A stretch of 64,000 nt of DNA from NCBI RefSeq assembly GCF_010993745.1, contig NZ_WOTN01000002.1:1240001-1304000 (forward strand), given 5' to 3'. The first letter of the stretch is position 1. Each line of letters opens with the position of its first letter. The position numbers were made by a program, and so were the translations under genes. Below the pieces are notes generated by a model. The model ran no database searches and was not told the DNA's origin. It saw only the letters and a list, made by a program, of their open reading frames with translations. The stretch is from Fodinicola acaciae. GTDB taxonomy: Bacteria; Actinomycetota; Actinomycetes; Mycobacteriales; HKI-0501. Shown here piece by piece: positions 8,552 to 16,509 of the stretch.

Positions 8552-9010
8552 ATGGCGTTTGTGAGTGAACCCGAACTGCCGCTGACGCTCTATCTGGTGA
8601 AGCGCCTGGAATTGGTGACCCGCGCGCTGCTGGACGACGCGCTGCGGCCGTTTGGCCTGACCTCGTTGCAATATACCGCGTTGACCGTGCTCGAAAATAC
8701 CGGGCAGTTGTCTTCCGCCCAGCTGGCGCGACGGTCGTTCCTGCGGGCGCAGACGATGCACGAGATGGTGCTGACGCTGGAAAAGCGTGGGCTGATCGGT
8801 CGGCAACCAAAAGACGGCAACCGGCGCATACTGCTCGCCGACCTGACCGATGCGGGCCGCACCCTGCTCGCTGAGTGCGAGCCAGCCGTGCACGAGTTGG
8901 AGCACGCGTTGCTCGCCGACCTCACGCCGCGACAGCGTGAGGTTTTCCGTGACAACCTGCGTAAACGCGTGGCTGTGCTGTCGCAGCTCGCGGAGAGCCG
9001 TCAGCCGTAG
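8552..9010 (+). CDS. MarR family transcriptional regulator
   Basis: Winged-helix regulator of 152 residues. The MarR core includes LTSLQYTALTVLENTG, the recognition region SSAQLARRSFLRAQTMHEMVLTLEKRGLI, and the wing KDGNRRILLADLTDAGR. ATG 8552 is chosen because the frame open further upstream (to 8264) gives a low-complexity extension foreign to the family; GTG 8561 is an alternative. It is convergent with the acyl-CoA ligase gene, overlapping by 10 bases. A perfect palindrome at the ligase promoter is a candidate target. Confidence 0.88.
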   Translation: MAFVSEPELPLTLYLVKRLELVTRALLDDALRPFGLTSLQYTALTVLENTGQLSSAQLARRSFLRAQTMHEMVLTLEKRGLIGRQPKDGNRRILLADLTDAGRTLLAECEPAVHELEHALLADLTPRQREVFRDNLRKRVAVLSQLAESRQP

Positions 9011-10473
9011 ATCTTCCGCAGCTCGGCCTTGCGCACCTTGCCGGAGCCGGTCATCGGCAGCTCGATGGCGAACTCCACCGATTTCGGCACCTTGAAACCG
9101 GCCAGCCGTTCGCGCAGAAACTCAAGCAGCTCCTCGGCGCGTACGGTCGAGTCAGCGACCACGATGGCCTTGCCGACCTCACCCCATTTTTCGTCGGTGA
9201 CTCCGATGACGGCACATGAGCGTACGCCGGGATAGGCGAAGATCTCGTTTTCGACCTCGGCCGGATAGACGTTCTCGCCGCCGGAAATAATCATGTCCTT
9301 CAGCCGGTCGACGACCGTCACGAAGCCATCGTTGTCGATCGTGGCCACGTCGCCGGAGTGAAACCAGCCGTCTCGCAACACCTGCGCGGTCGCGTCTGGT
9401 CGATGCCAATAGCCCGGCATGACGTTTGGTCCTTTGACCACGATTTCGCCGCGTTCTCCAGCGGACACGTCGTCGCCGGCCGGGTCGACGACGCGTACGT
9501 CGGTGAAAAACATTGGCACGCCGGCACTTCCGGCCTTGGCGACGGCGTTTGCCTTGTCCAGCAGAAGAGCGCCCGGCGAAGCCTCCGTCATCCCGTATCC
9601 CTGCAGGAAAGACAGTCCGCGCTCGAGATAGCGGCGGATCGTCTCCAGTGGCACCGGTGCGCCACCGCAAAGCAGCCGGCGTATGCTGGACAGGTCCGCA
9701 GCTGGCCAGTTTTGGTGCGTCGCAACGGCATCGTACATTGTCGGCACGCCAAACATCACCGTCACGCGGTCGTTTTCGATCGCCGACAACACCGCAGCCG
9801 GATCGAAGGTCGACTGCAGGATGACCGTGCCACCTTTGAGCAACGTCGGCAGGCAGACCATGCCGAGCGCGGCGATGTGAAAGAGCGGCGCGTTGATCAG
9901 CGCGCGTTCGTCGCTGTGCACGTCGCTGTCGACCAGGACGTTCATGCAGTTCCAGGCCAGGTTTCCGTGCGTCAGCACGGCACCTTTCGGTCGGCCGGTG
10001 CTGCCGGAGGTGTACATGATCAGGCAGGCATCGTCCAGAGTCACCGGCATGTCCAGCGGCTCAGCCGCGCTTTCCAGGCCGACCCGGTCGTTGTCGATGA
10101 CCGGAATTCTCAGCAGACGACGGCTGCTGGCCACACTCGCGTAGGCTGCAGTGTGCACCAATGCCGTGGCGGCGGAGTCGTCCAGCACGTACTCGATTTC
10201 CGGCTCGGTGAGCCGGAAGTTGATCGGCACGAAGATCGCGCCGAGTTGTCCGCAGGCAAACAGGGTGTCCAGATAGGCGGGGTGGTTGGGTCCGAGATAC
10301 GCGACGCGGTCGCCTTGCCGCACGCCGGCGTCGAACAGGCCGCGCGCCAGTCGGTCGACGCGTTCTCTTAGCGTCGCGTATGTGATATCTGTTTCACCGT
10401 ACCGAATCGCGACCGCCTGCGGCGCCGTCCGAGCGCGCCGCGCCGGCCACGATCCCAGCCCCTGGTTGCGCAT
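9001..10473 (-). CDS. AMP-dependent acyl-CoA synthetase (FadD-type)
   Basis: ANL-superfamily ligase of about 490 residues that activates a carboxylic acid as acyl-adenylate and then forms the CoA thioester. Signature motifs: P-loop MYTSGSTGRPKGAVLTHGN; adenine-binding LQGYGMTEASPG; DGWFHSGDVATIDNDGF; hinge DRLKDMIISGGENVYPAEVE; and the C-terminal catalytic lysine in PMTGSGKVRKAEL. Size suggests a medium- or long-chain fatty or aryl acid. ATG 10473 has an AAAGGTGG ribosome site; a GTG nine bases upstream is an alternative. The ribosome site lies next to a palindromic operator, so expression is probably repressor-controlled. Confidence 0.9.
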   Translation of the reverse strand: MRNQGLGSWPARRARTAPQAVAIRYGETDITYATLRERVDRLARGLFDAGVRQGDRVAYLGPNHPAYLDTLFACGQLGAIFVPINFRLTEPEIEYVLDDSAATALVHTAAYASVASSRRLLRIPVIDNDRVGLESAAEPLDMPVTLDDACLIMYTSGSTGRPKGAVLTHGNLAWNCMNVLVDSDVHSDERALINAPLFHIAALGMVCLPTLLKGGTVILQSTFDPAAVLSAIENDRVTVMFGVPTMYDAVATHQNWPAADLSSIRRLLCGGAPVPLETIRRYLERGLSFLQGYGMTEASPGALLLDKANAVAKAGSAGVPMFFTDVRVVDPAGDDVSAGERGEIVVKGPNVMPGYWHRPDATAQVLRDGWFHSGDVATIDNDGFVTVVDRLKDMIISGGENVYPAEVENEIFAYPGVRSCAVIGVTDEKWGEVGKAIVVADSTVRAEELLEFLRERLAGFKVPKSVEFAIELPMTGSGKVRKAELRKIYG

Positions 10474-10485
10474 CGCCGCCACCTT

Positions 10486-10504
10486 TTATCAGGCACCCTG
10501 ATAA
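10486..10504. promoter_or_regulatory. Palindromic operator before acyl-CoA ligase
   Basis: Perfect inverted repeat TTATCAGG-CAC-CCTGATAA, 8-base arms with a 3-base spacer, 13 bases upstream of the ligase start. The size fits a TetR or MarR dimer. The MarR gene on the far side of the ligase is the nearest candidate binder, but the site is not visible upstream of that gene. Confidence 0.7.
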
Positions 10505-10589
10505 CGCGCGATTCTGGCGCCCACCGCCAACCATGTCAAGCCGCGACCGGTGCCTCGACAACAGTTGCCACTCCACGGCCAACGCCGTC

Positions 10590-11360
10590 GAAAACGCGCC
10601 ACTCACCAAGCGCCACCCGAAACCTGACACTCGCCGAGCGCCGCCAGAAACACGCCACTCGCCGGTCAGAGTCGCAGGAACGGCGGCGCTCGGCGACCGG
10701 CGAAGGAAACGCGCCACTCGGCGAGTGGTGCAGGAAACGCGGCACTCGGCGGGTGCCGGACGAAAGGCGGCACTCGGCGGTCAATGTCGCGGGAAGGGCG
10801 GCGTTCGGCGAGTGCCGGAGGAAACCCGGCGCCCGGCGTGCGCTGCAGGAAGGGCGGCGCTCGGCGAGTGGCGCAGCGGATACGGCGTTCGGCGAGTGTC
10901 GAAGGAAATGCGGCGCTCGGCGGTCAGCGTTGCCGAAATGGCGGCGTTCGGCGACTGGCGTAAGAACTGCGGCGTTCGGTGAGTGGCGGGGGAAGCGCGG
11001 CGCTCGGTGAGTGCTGCGGGAATGGTGGCGTTGGGTGAGTGGCGCGGGGAAGGCGGCGTTCAGTGAGTGCCGCAGCAAATGCGGCGCTCGGTGAGTGCCG
11101 GACGGAGGGCGGCGGTTGGCGGTCAACGTCGCGGGAAGGGCGGCGTTCGGTGAGTGGCGGGGGAAGCGCGGCGCTCGGTGAGTGCTGCGGGAATGGTGGC
11201 GTTGGGTGAGTGGCGCGGGGAAGGCGGCGTTCAGTGAGTGCCTCAACAAACCCGGCACTCGCCGAGCGCCGGAACAAACGCGGCGTTCGGCGAGTGCCGG
11301 ATGAAGGGCGGCGGTCGGCGGTCAACGTCTCAGGAAGGGCGGCGTTCGGTGAGTGGGCGT
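10590..11360. repeat. Degenerate 28-bp tandem repeat array (about 27 units)
   Basis: A non-coding minisatellite. The typical unit is CGGCGTTCGGYGAGTG followed by a purine-rich linker such as CCGGAGGAAACG, 28 bases in all. The best units contain the small palindrome CACTCGSCGAGTG. Five units are 31 bases long and carry GGTCARNGT; the T of that motif lies at 10666, 10781, 10924, 11123 and 11322, spacings of 115, 143, 199 and 199, each a multiple of 28 plus 3. A 102-base block (10970-11071) recurs exactly at 11141-11242. Because 28 is not a multiple of three, open frames across it are not repeat proteins. Function unknown. No gene is seen from 10474 to 11555. Confidence 0.9.
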
Positions 11361-11383
11361 CGCAAATGCGGCAATGCCGACAG

Positions 11384-11472
11384 CGACGCCAACGGCGGGC
11401 AAGGCGACGGCGACGCCAACGGCGGGCAAGGCGACGGCGGCAAGGCGACGCCAACGGCGGGCAAGGCGACGG
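11384..11472. repeat. 27-bp tandem repeat, three perfect copies
   Basis: Three identical 27-base copies (11384-11410, 11411-11437, 11446-11472) beginning CGACGCCAACGGCGGGC, with an 8-base interruption before the third and decayed copies to about 11520. Unrelated in sequence to the 28-bp array it adjoins. The period is a multiple of three, but the frame through it (11238-11561) has no ribosome site or recognisable protein. Confidence 0.85.
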
Positions 11473-11555
11473 CGACGCCAAGGGTCGGTACGGCGACGAG
11501 GCAAGGGTCGGTGCGGCGACCGGGGCCAACATCAAGGCCTGGAAACCGCGGTGTC

Positions 11556-12143
11556 CTATAACCACAGCTGAACAACAGACGCGGCCAGCAACACGGCGAG
11601 GATCACGCTGATCACGCGATGCGCGCGCTCGTTGCTGACCACTCGGTTGATGACACTGCCACCAGCGGCCCATGCCGCGGCCGCGAGCAGGACGACGATC
11701 ATCATGGTGGCGACGACGAGTACGCTGCCAACCGCCACCGGTAGGCCGGCCGGCCGAAATGCGCTTATCCCCGCCAGCACGAAAATCCACGCCTTCGCGT
11801 TGACGCACTGGAACGCGACCGCTCGGCCGACACCGAGTGGCTTGGCGATTTCGGCGCGCCGCATGGCATCGCTGACCGCGATCCGATACGCGAGATAGAG
11901 CAGATAGAGAGATCCGGCCAGCTTCAACGCAAACGCCACCGCCGGTACGGTCGTGACGAAGACGCCGACGCCGGCGGCGACGGTCACCGCCATCGCGCCG
12001 ATCCCCAACGGCGTGCCGACGATGTGTGCGACCGTACGCCCTAAGCCAAACCGCAGGCCGGAGGCCCACAGCAGGATGTTGTTGGGGCCGGGGCTGCCGG
12101 AGCTCACCAGTGAGAAAACCGCGAGAGCGGTCAGTTCGTCCAT
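11556..12143 (-). CDS. LysE/RhtB family amino-acid exporter
   Basis: Integral membrane protein of about 195 residues with six hydrophobic helices, the usual LysE/RhtB size. The first helix ends in SSGSPGPNNILLWASGLRFG, the conserved P-G-P-N motif of the family, and NAKAWIFVLAGISAF matches the conserved second-half N-P/A-K segment. Members export basic or neutral amino acids or homoserine lactones. ATG 12143 is preferred to GTG 12152. The gene diverges from an AraC regulator, which probably controls it. Its 3' end touches the repeat region. Confidence 0.9.
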   Translation of the reverse strand: MDELTALAVFSLVSSGSPGPNNILLWASGLRFGLGRTVAHIVGTPLGIGAMAVTVAAGVGVFVTTVPAVAFALKLAGSLYLLYLAYRIAVSDAMRRAEIAKPLGVGRAVAFQCVNAKAWIFVLAGISAFRPAGLPVAVGSVLVVATMMIVVLLAAAAWAAGGSVINRVVSNERAHRVISVILAVLLAASVVQLWL

Positions 12144-12210
12144 CGACGGCACCGTACGTCCGGATGCACGGATTCGGCTTGTACGTTCTTTGCATCCTTA
12201 TAGTCGACGA

Positions 12211-13017
12211 ATGGACCAGGTGCGTGCGTGGAGGCCCGCGGTGCCAGGCGTGGTCGAGGTGTTCCACGCCCGGTTCGCCACCTACGCCTATCCGGCGCAC
12301 GCGCATCGCACGTGGACGGTTTTTCTGGTGGACGACGGCGTCATCCGCTATGACCTGGACCGGCATCCGCACGGCTCGGACGCCACCGTGGTCAGTGTCC
12401 TGCCGCCGCATGTCATCCACGACGGCCGGCCGGCGACCAGCGGCGGTTTCCGGAAAAGAGTGCTGTATGTCGACGACTCCGTGCTCGGCGAGCACCTGGT
12501 CGGTCCGGCCGTCGACCATCCGGTGGTGACCGACCGGCTGTTGCGCGACCGGCTTTCCGTCGCACACCAGGTGCTCGACCGCGGTGACGCGCTCGAAGCC
12601 GAAAGCCGGCTCGCCTTCGTTTTCGAGCGCCTGCGCCGTCATCTGCGCGACCGGCCATCGCATGCGCCAGCAACCGGCAGCGAGCTGGCCGAGCAACTGC
12701 GCGCACTGCTCGATGACAACGTGACCGGTTCGCTGACGCTGGCCGCCGCCGGTCGCCGCCTAGGTGCGCATCCGGCGCATCTTGTCCGCAGTTTCACGCG
12801 TACGTACGGGATCGCGCCACATGCGTACGTTCTCAGCCGGCGCGTCGAGCTGGCACGCCGCCGGCTCCTCGACGGCGAGCCGCTCGCCGAGGTCGCCGTC
12901 GGTGTCGGATTCTATGACCAGGCGCATTTTACCCGGCATTTCAAGCGATACGCCGGCATCACGCCGGGCCGTTTCGTCACCAGTTCCCGGTTTCCGGCCC
13001 CATCGCGCCATAGGTGA
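12211..13017 (+). CDS. AraC family transcriptional regulator
   Basis: Regulator of 268 residues: an N-terminal cupin sensor domain (YPAHAHRTWTVFLVDDGVIRYDLD, PHVIHDGRP) and a C-terminal double helix-turn-helix (LTLAAAGRRLGAHPAHLVRSFTRTYGIAPHAYVLSRRVELARRRLLDGEPLAEVAVGVGFYDQAHFTRHFKRYAGITPGRF, about residues 170-255). ATG 12211 gives the normal family length; the frame stays open upstream without family similarity. Divergent from the LysE exporter 67 bases away, a classic sensor-exporter arrangement. It overlaps the convergent RibD-like gene by 41 bases. Confidence 0.92.
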   Translation: MDQVRAWRPAVPGVVEVFHARFATYAYPAHAHRTWTVFLVDDGVIRYDLDRHPHGSDATVVSVLPPHVIHDGRPATSGGFRKRVLYVDDSVLGEHLVGPAVDHPVVTDRLLRDRLSVAHQVLDRGDALEAESRLAFVFERLRRHLRDRPSHAPATGSELAEQLRALLDDNVTGSLTLAAAGRRLGAHPAHLVRSFTRTYGIAPHAYVLSRRVELARRRLLDGEPLAEVAVGVGFYDQAHFTRHFKRYAGITPGRFVTSSRFPAPSRHR

Positions 13018-13597
13018 GCTCGCCGGCTCGAGTGTACGTCGCGGCGACGACACCGGTTTTCGAGGTGGTCGCCTCGACCAGTCGCAGGCCGGCCGGGACC
13101 GTGCCATTGCCGAAAAGTCGTTTGCCAGAGCCGACGAGCACCGGAAAGACATAGAGCCGGAATTCGTCGACGAGGTCGAGCAGCGTCTGGATCATCGCGC
13201 CACTGCCATGCACCTGGATGTCGCCGCCGTCACTGGACTTCAGCCGCTCGACCGCGGTGTGAACATCGCCGGTGAGCAGCGTCGAATTCTGCCACGACAC
13301 CGAGCTGAGCGTGCGCGAGGCGACATATTTCCGCACTCCGTTCATCTTCGCACCAATCGGATCGTCGGCCGCCGCCAACGGCCAGGTCGCCGCGAAGATG
13401 TCGTACGTGCGGCGGCCGACGAGCAGTGCGCTGGCGCTGTTGGCAAACTCACCAACGTCCTTGATGTGCTGCTCGTCAATGTGCGGCACGGCCCAGCCGC
13501 CGTGCCGGAATCCGCCGTCGCGGTCCTCGTCGCTGCCACCCGGCCCCTGGACTACGCCGTCCAGGGACAGAAAAGCCATCACTGTCAGCTTGCGCAT
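12977..13597 (-). CDS. RibD C-terminal / dihydrofolate reductase-like protein
   Basis: Protein of 206 residues of the RibD-C (bacterial bifunctional deaminase-reductase C-terminal) family. It opens with MRKLTVMAFLSLDGVVQGPGG, the diagnostic start, and has ALLVGRRTYDIFAATWP, GDIQVHGSGAMIQTLL and LYVFPVLVGSGKRLF, which form the NADPH-binding fold. Cytoplasmic; substrate unknown, since these stand-alone proteins are not riboflavin enzymes in general. ATG 13597 follows a GAGGAG ribosome site, which rules out the longer frame beginning near 14032. Confidence 0.9.
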   Translation of the reverse strand: MRKLTVMAFLSLDGVVQGPGGSDEDRDGGFRHGGWAVPHIDEQHIKDVGEFANSASALLVGRRTYDIFAATWPLAAADDPIGAKMNGVRKYVASRTLSSVSWQNSTLLTGDVHTAVERLKSSDGGDIQVHGSGAMIQTLLDLVDEFRLYVFPVLVGSGKRLFGNGTVPAGLRLVEATTSKTGVVAATYTRAGELTYGAMGPETGNW

Positions 13598-13743
13598 GTC
13601 ACTCCTCGGTTCGTACGGTCCGTTCACCAACCCGACACGCGGCGTCGGCCGAAAATCGACACACCTGGTGCGCTGGCCGCTAGCGGCCGATCCGGAGCTT
13701 TCGCAATGGCCGTGACTCCGCCTCTTTCCGGACGTACGGTGAG

Positions 13744-14733
13744 GTGGTGGCTGATGCGAACTGGGTTGTGGGGATTGTCGGGGCCGGCGGCATAGCGCAG
13801 GCACACATTCCGGCCTGGCAGGCCGAAGGTGCGCAGGTGGTGCTCTATTCGCCGTACGACGGCGTGGAGCGGATCGCCGAGAAAGTCGGCGCGCGGGCCG
13901 TACACAGTTATGAGGAGCTGCTGGAGACGGTCGACGGTGTGGACATCTGTTCGCCGACTCCGACCCATCGTGACTACGTGCTGGCGGCCGCGGCGGCGGG
14001 TCGGCATGTGTTGTGTGAGAAGCCGTTGGCATTGGAGCCGGCCGACGCGCTCGAGATGATCGAGGCGTGTGAGGCCGCCGGCGTGCAGCTCTATCCGGCG
14101 CACGTCGTACGGTTTTTCCCCGAATACGCGCTGATGCGGCAACGCGTCGCGGCCGGCGACATCGGTCGGCCGGCGATTCTGCGGTTTTCCCGGACCGGCC
14201 GGTTTCCCGGCTGGAGCCCGTGGTTTGGCCAGGACGAGCTGTCCGGCGGGCTGGTGACCGACCAGATGATCCACGACCTGGACATCGCCCGCTGGGTCGC
14301 CGGACCGGTGGATCGCGTTTACGCGGTGGAAAACTCCGGTGGCTCGGTGCGCATGGCGATGGTCACGCTGACGCACGGAAGCGGAGCGTTGAGCCATGTG
14401 CACGGTGTGTGGGGACTGCCGGAGACGAAGTTTCGGACGTCCTTTGAGGTTTCCGGCGACAAAGGCATCCTGCGCTACGACAGCGCCGCCGACCAGACGC
14501 TGCGGGTCGAGCTCGGCGGCGGGTCTGGTGGCGGTGAGGCCTGGCCGTCGGTGGTGACCACGATGACGCCGTATCACCTGGAAATTGCCGCGTTTTACGC
14601 GGCCTTCCGCGGCGGCCCGGTGCCGCGCGTGTCGGCCAGGGACGGCTTGGTCGCGGTGGAGTTGGCCGCGGCGGCGCGCGAGTCGATGCGGTCCGGCAGC
14701 GCGGTGGATTTCGTCGAAGGGGGAGCGAAATGA
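13744..14733 (+). CDS. Gfo/Idh/MocA family oxidoreductase (first of pair)
   Basis: NAD(P)-dependent sugar or cyclitol dehydrogenase of 329 residues. The Rossmann motif VGIVGAGGIAQAHIPAW is at residues 9-25, and the conserved CEKPLALEPADALEM carries the family lysine (E-K-P). The C-terminal domain includes FGQDELSGGLVTDQMIHDLDIARWVAG with the D-x-x-x-H-D-L-D catalytic segment. A tandem GTG makes the start ambiguous by three bases. It overlaps the second dehydrogenase by ATGA, so both are translated together; the pair probably carries out successive or joint oxidations on one sugar. Confidence 0.9.
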   Translation: MVADANWVVGIVGAGGIAQAHIPAWQAEGAQVVLYSPYDGVERIAEKVGARAVHSYEELLETVDGVDICSPTPTHRDYVLAAAAAGRHVLCEKPLALEPADALEMIEACEAAGVQLYPAHVVRFFPEYALMRQRVAAGDIGRPAILRFSRTGRFPGWSPWFGQDELSGGLVTDQMIHDLDIARWVAGPVDRVYAVENSGGSVRMAMVTLTHGSGALSHVHGVWGLPETKFRTSFEVSGDKGILRYDSAADQTLRVELGGGSGGGEAWPSVVTTMTPYHLEIAAFYAAFRGGPVPRVSARDGLVAVELAAAARESMRSGSAVDFVEGGAK

Positions 14734-15704
14734 AGGTCGGCGTGCTGTCGCTGGCACACATCCACGCGCCAGGATACGTAAAACTTCTCGCCGCCAGGCC
14801 GGATGTCACGCTCGCGATCGCTGATCCCGGCGGTGCGGAGATGGCCGAGAGCGCCGGCGCGGAATTCCACTCCACGTACGAGTCGCTGCTGGCCGCCAAG
14901 CCGGACGCTGTCGTTGTCTGCGCGGAAAACACGCGCCACCGCGCGCTGGTCGAGCTGGCCGCCGCGGCAGGTGCGCATGTTCTTTGCGAGAAACCGTTGG
15001 CGACCAGCACCGCCGACGCGGTCGCCATGATCGATGCCTGCGAAAAGGCCGGCGTGGCCCTGATGACCGCGTTTCCGGTCCGGTTTTCGCCGGCGTTCCA
15101 GTCCGTCCGCAACTTGGTCAGTTCCGGCAGCCTCGGCGACGTGATTGCCGCCGTCGGCACGAACAACGGCAAGCTGCCACCGGACGAATACGGCTGGTTC
15201 ACCGAGCCGGAGCTTTCCGGCGGCGGCGCGATGATCGACCACATCGTGCACGTCGCGGACTTGCTGGAGGCATTGTTTTCGGCCCGGCCGGCGACGGTTT
15301 ACGCGCAGTCCAACCGGATCACGTACGCACACCAGGCTCGCGTCGAGACAGGCGGCATTGTCACCGTGCAATATGACAACGGCCTGAAAGCGACGATCGA
15401 CTGCAGCTGGAACCGGCCTCCGGCGTTTCCGACCTGGGGTGGTCTCACGCTTGAGCTGGTCGGCACCGCCGGCATTGTCGACGTGGATCCGTTCGCGCAG
15501 GCGGTGACCGGTTTTGCCGACGGCGCCGTGCATTACGCGTGGGGTGACGACCTCGACGCGTTGATGCTGGAGGAATTCCTGTCGGCCACCGCGGCCGGCC
15601 GCGCGCCACAACCCGGTGGAGCCGCCAGCCTGCGTACGGTGCAGATCGTCGAGGCCGCCTATCTTTCGGCGCGTACGAACGAACCGGTGACCATCGCCTC
15701 CTGA
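14730..15704 (+). CDS. Gfo/Idh/MocA family oxidoreductase (second of pair)
   Basis: Paralogous dehydrogenase of 324 residues. The N-terminus (MKVGVLSLAHIHAPGYVKLLA) has a modified nucleotide loop lacking the usual G-x-G-x-x-G, so cofactor binding may differ or be weaker. HVLCEKPLATSTADAVAM retains the catalytic lysine, and GGGAMIDHIVHVADLLEAL has the His/Asp catalytic region. Coupled by ATGA to the preceding gene, and one base before the DUF3626 gene. The loss of the canonical glycine motif in one member of the pair is worth noting. Confidence 0.87.
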   Translation: MKVGVLSLAHIHAPGYVKLLAARPDVTLAIADPGGAEMAESAGAEFHSTYESLLAAKPDAVVVCAENTRHRALVELAAAAGAHVLCEKPLATSTADAVAMIDACEKAGVALMTAFPVRFSPAFQSVRNLVSSGSLGDVIAAVGTNNGKLPPDEYGWFTEPELSGGGAMIDHIVHVADLLEALFSARPATVYAQSNRITYAHQARVETGGIVTVQYDNGLKATIDCSWNRPPAFPTWGGLTLELVGTAGIVDVDPFAQAVTGFADGAVHYAWGDDLDALMLEEFLSATAAGRAPQPGGAASLRTVQIVEAAYLSARTNEPVTIAS

Positions 15705-15705
15705 C

Positions 15706-16509
15706 ATGGACGCATTCGAGCGAGCGCTGCGTCACGTGGCGTCGTTGTCGACCGGAAAGCCGATCGACAGCCGCCTGCGCGTGACGCTGAACTTTCATCC
15801 CGACCGGCTGACGTTGGCGAAGCTGGCCGCCGACGGCGTTTATCGGTCACAGTTCGTCACCGGTACGAGCAACGGCGGCCTGACCGCGTATCCCGGCGGC
15901 GACCGGTGGCGCTGGGAGAGCCGGATTTTCGGTGGTGCGTACGATTCGGCCGCGCCGGACGAGCGGCCGGTCTACGGCGCGCTCAACTTCCGGCACAAGG
16001 CCGCCGGCGCCGCGCCACGTTTCGGATCGGCGCATCTGCGGCTGACCGAGGATGTCCTGAGCCGCGCGACCTTCTGCTATCCGGACAGCGTGCTTGAGCC
16101 GACGAGTTTCGGTGTGGCCGCAAAAATGGCGCTCATCGAGCTGGCCGCCGCGGACACTCAGGACGACCTCGACGACTACATCGAGGCGCAGGTGCACGGC
16201 GAGGTGCGTCTGGACCGCGATGTCGAGGCGCTGGTCCTCGATCCGTGTTATCGCGGCACCGCGGTGGAAACCGTCGACCTGCCGTGTGCGGTCGAGTGGC
16301 ACGCCGGTTTCCGCCTCACCGTCGACGAGCTGCGGTCACATCCGGACTATCGTGGACCGGAGATCGTCGCGCTCGGCGCGAAAATCGCCGTGGATGGCGT
16401 GCTTGATCCGCGCATCATCGGGGCTGCGCTGCACACCGGCCGCTATGATCCGCAGCAGATCAAGAAAGTCTGGCATTACGTGGCACGTTTCGGTCCGCCG
16501 GCTCAATAG
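15706..16509 (+). CDS. DUF3626 domain protein
   Basis: Protein of 267 residues matching DUF3626 by its VTLNFHPDR start region, SQFVTGTSNGGLTAYPGGDR, RPVYGALNFRHKAAGAAPRFGSAHLRL and ARATFCYPDS-like segments. The function of the family is not established to my knowledge. The order R then S-T/N-G then a late acidic residue is loosely reminiscent of ADP-ribosyltransferase folds, but I cannot prove this here. One base separates it from the dehydrogenase pair, so it is part of that operon. It overlaps the convergent GntR gene by 7 bases. Confidence 0.75.
   Translation: MDAFERALRHVASLSTGKPIDSRLRVTLNFHPDRLTLAKLAADGVYRSQFVTGTSNGGLTAYPGGDRWRWESRIFGGAYDSAAPDERPVYGALNFRHKAAGAAPRFGSAHLRLTEDVLSRATFCYPDSVLEPTSFGVAAKMALIELAAADTQDDLDDYIEAQVHGEVRLDRDVEALVLDPCYRGTAVETVDLPCAVEWHAGFRLTVDELRSHPDYRGPEIVALGAKIAVDGVLDPRIIGAALHTGRYDPQQIKKVWHYVARFGPPAQ

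Noticed and set aside
10590-11360. Possible CRISPR array because of short palindromic units at regular spacing
   Set aside because: Both the palindrome part and the linker are similar in every unit, there are no unique spacers, units are only 28 bases, and no cas genes are near.
11238-11561. 107-codon plus-strand frame carrying nine-residue Gly/Asp/Asn repeats
   Set aside because: It begins within the non-coding 28-bp array, lacks a ribosome site and shifts register at the 8-base interruption.
10924-12696. Long minus-strand open frame (590 codons) across the repeats, LysE and AraC genes
   Set aside because: It is antisense or out of frame to two well-supported genes and mostly translates the tandem repeats; no ribosome site or family similarity.
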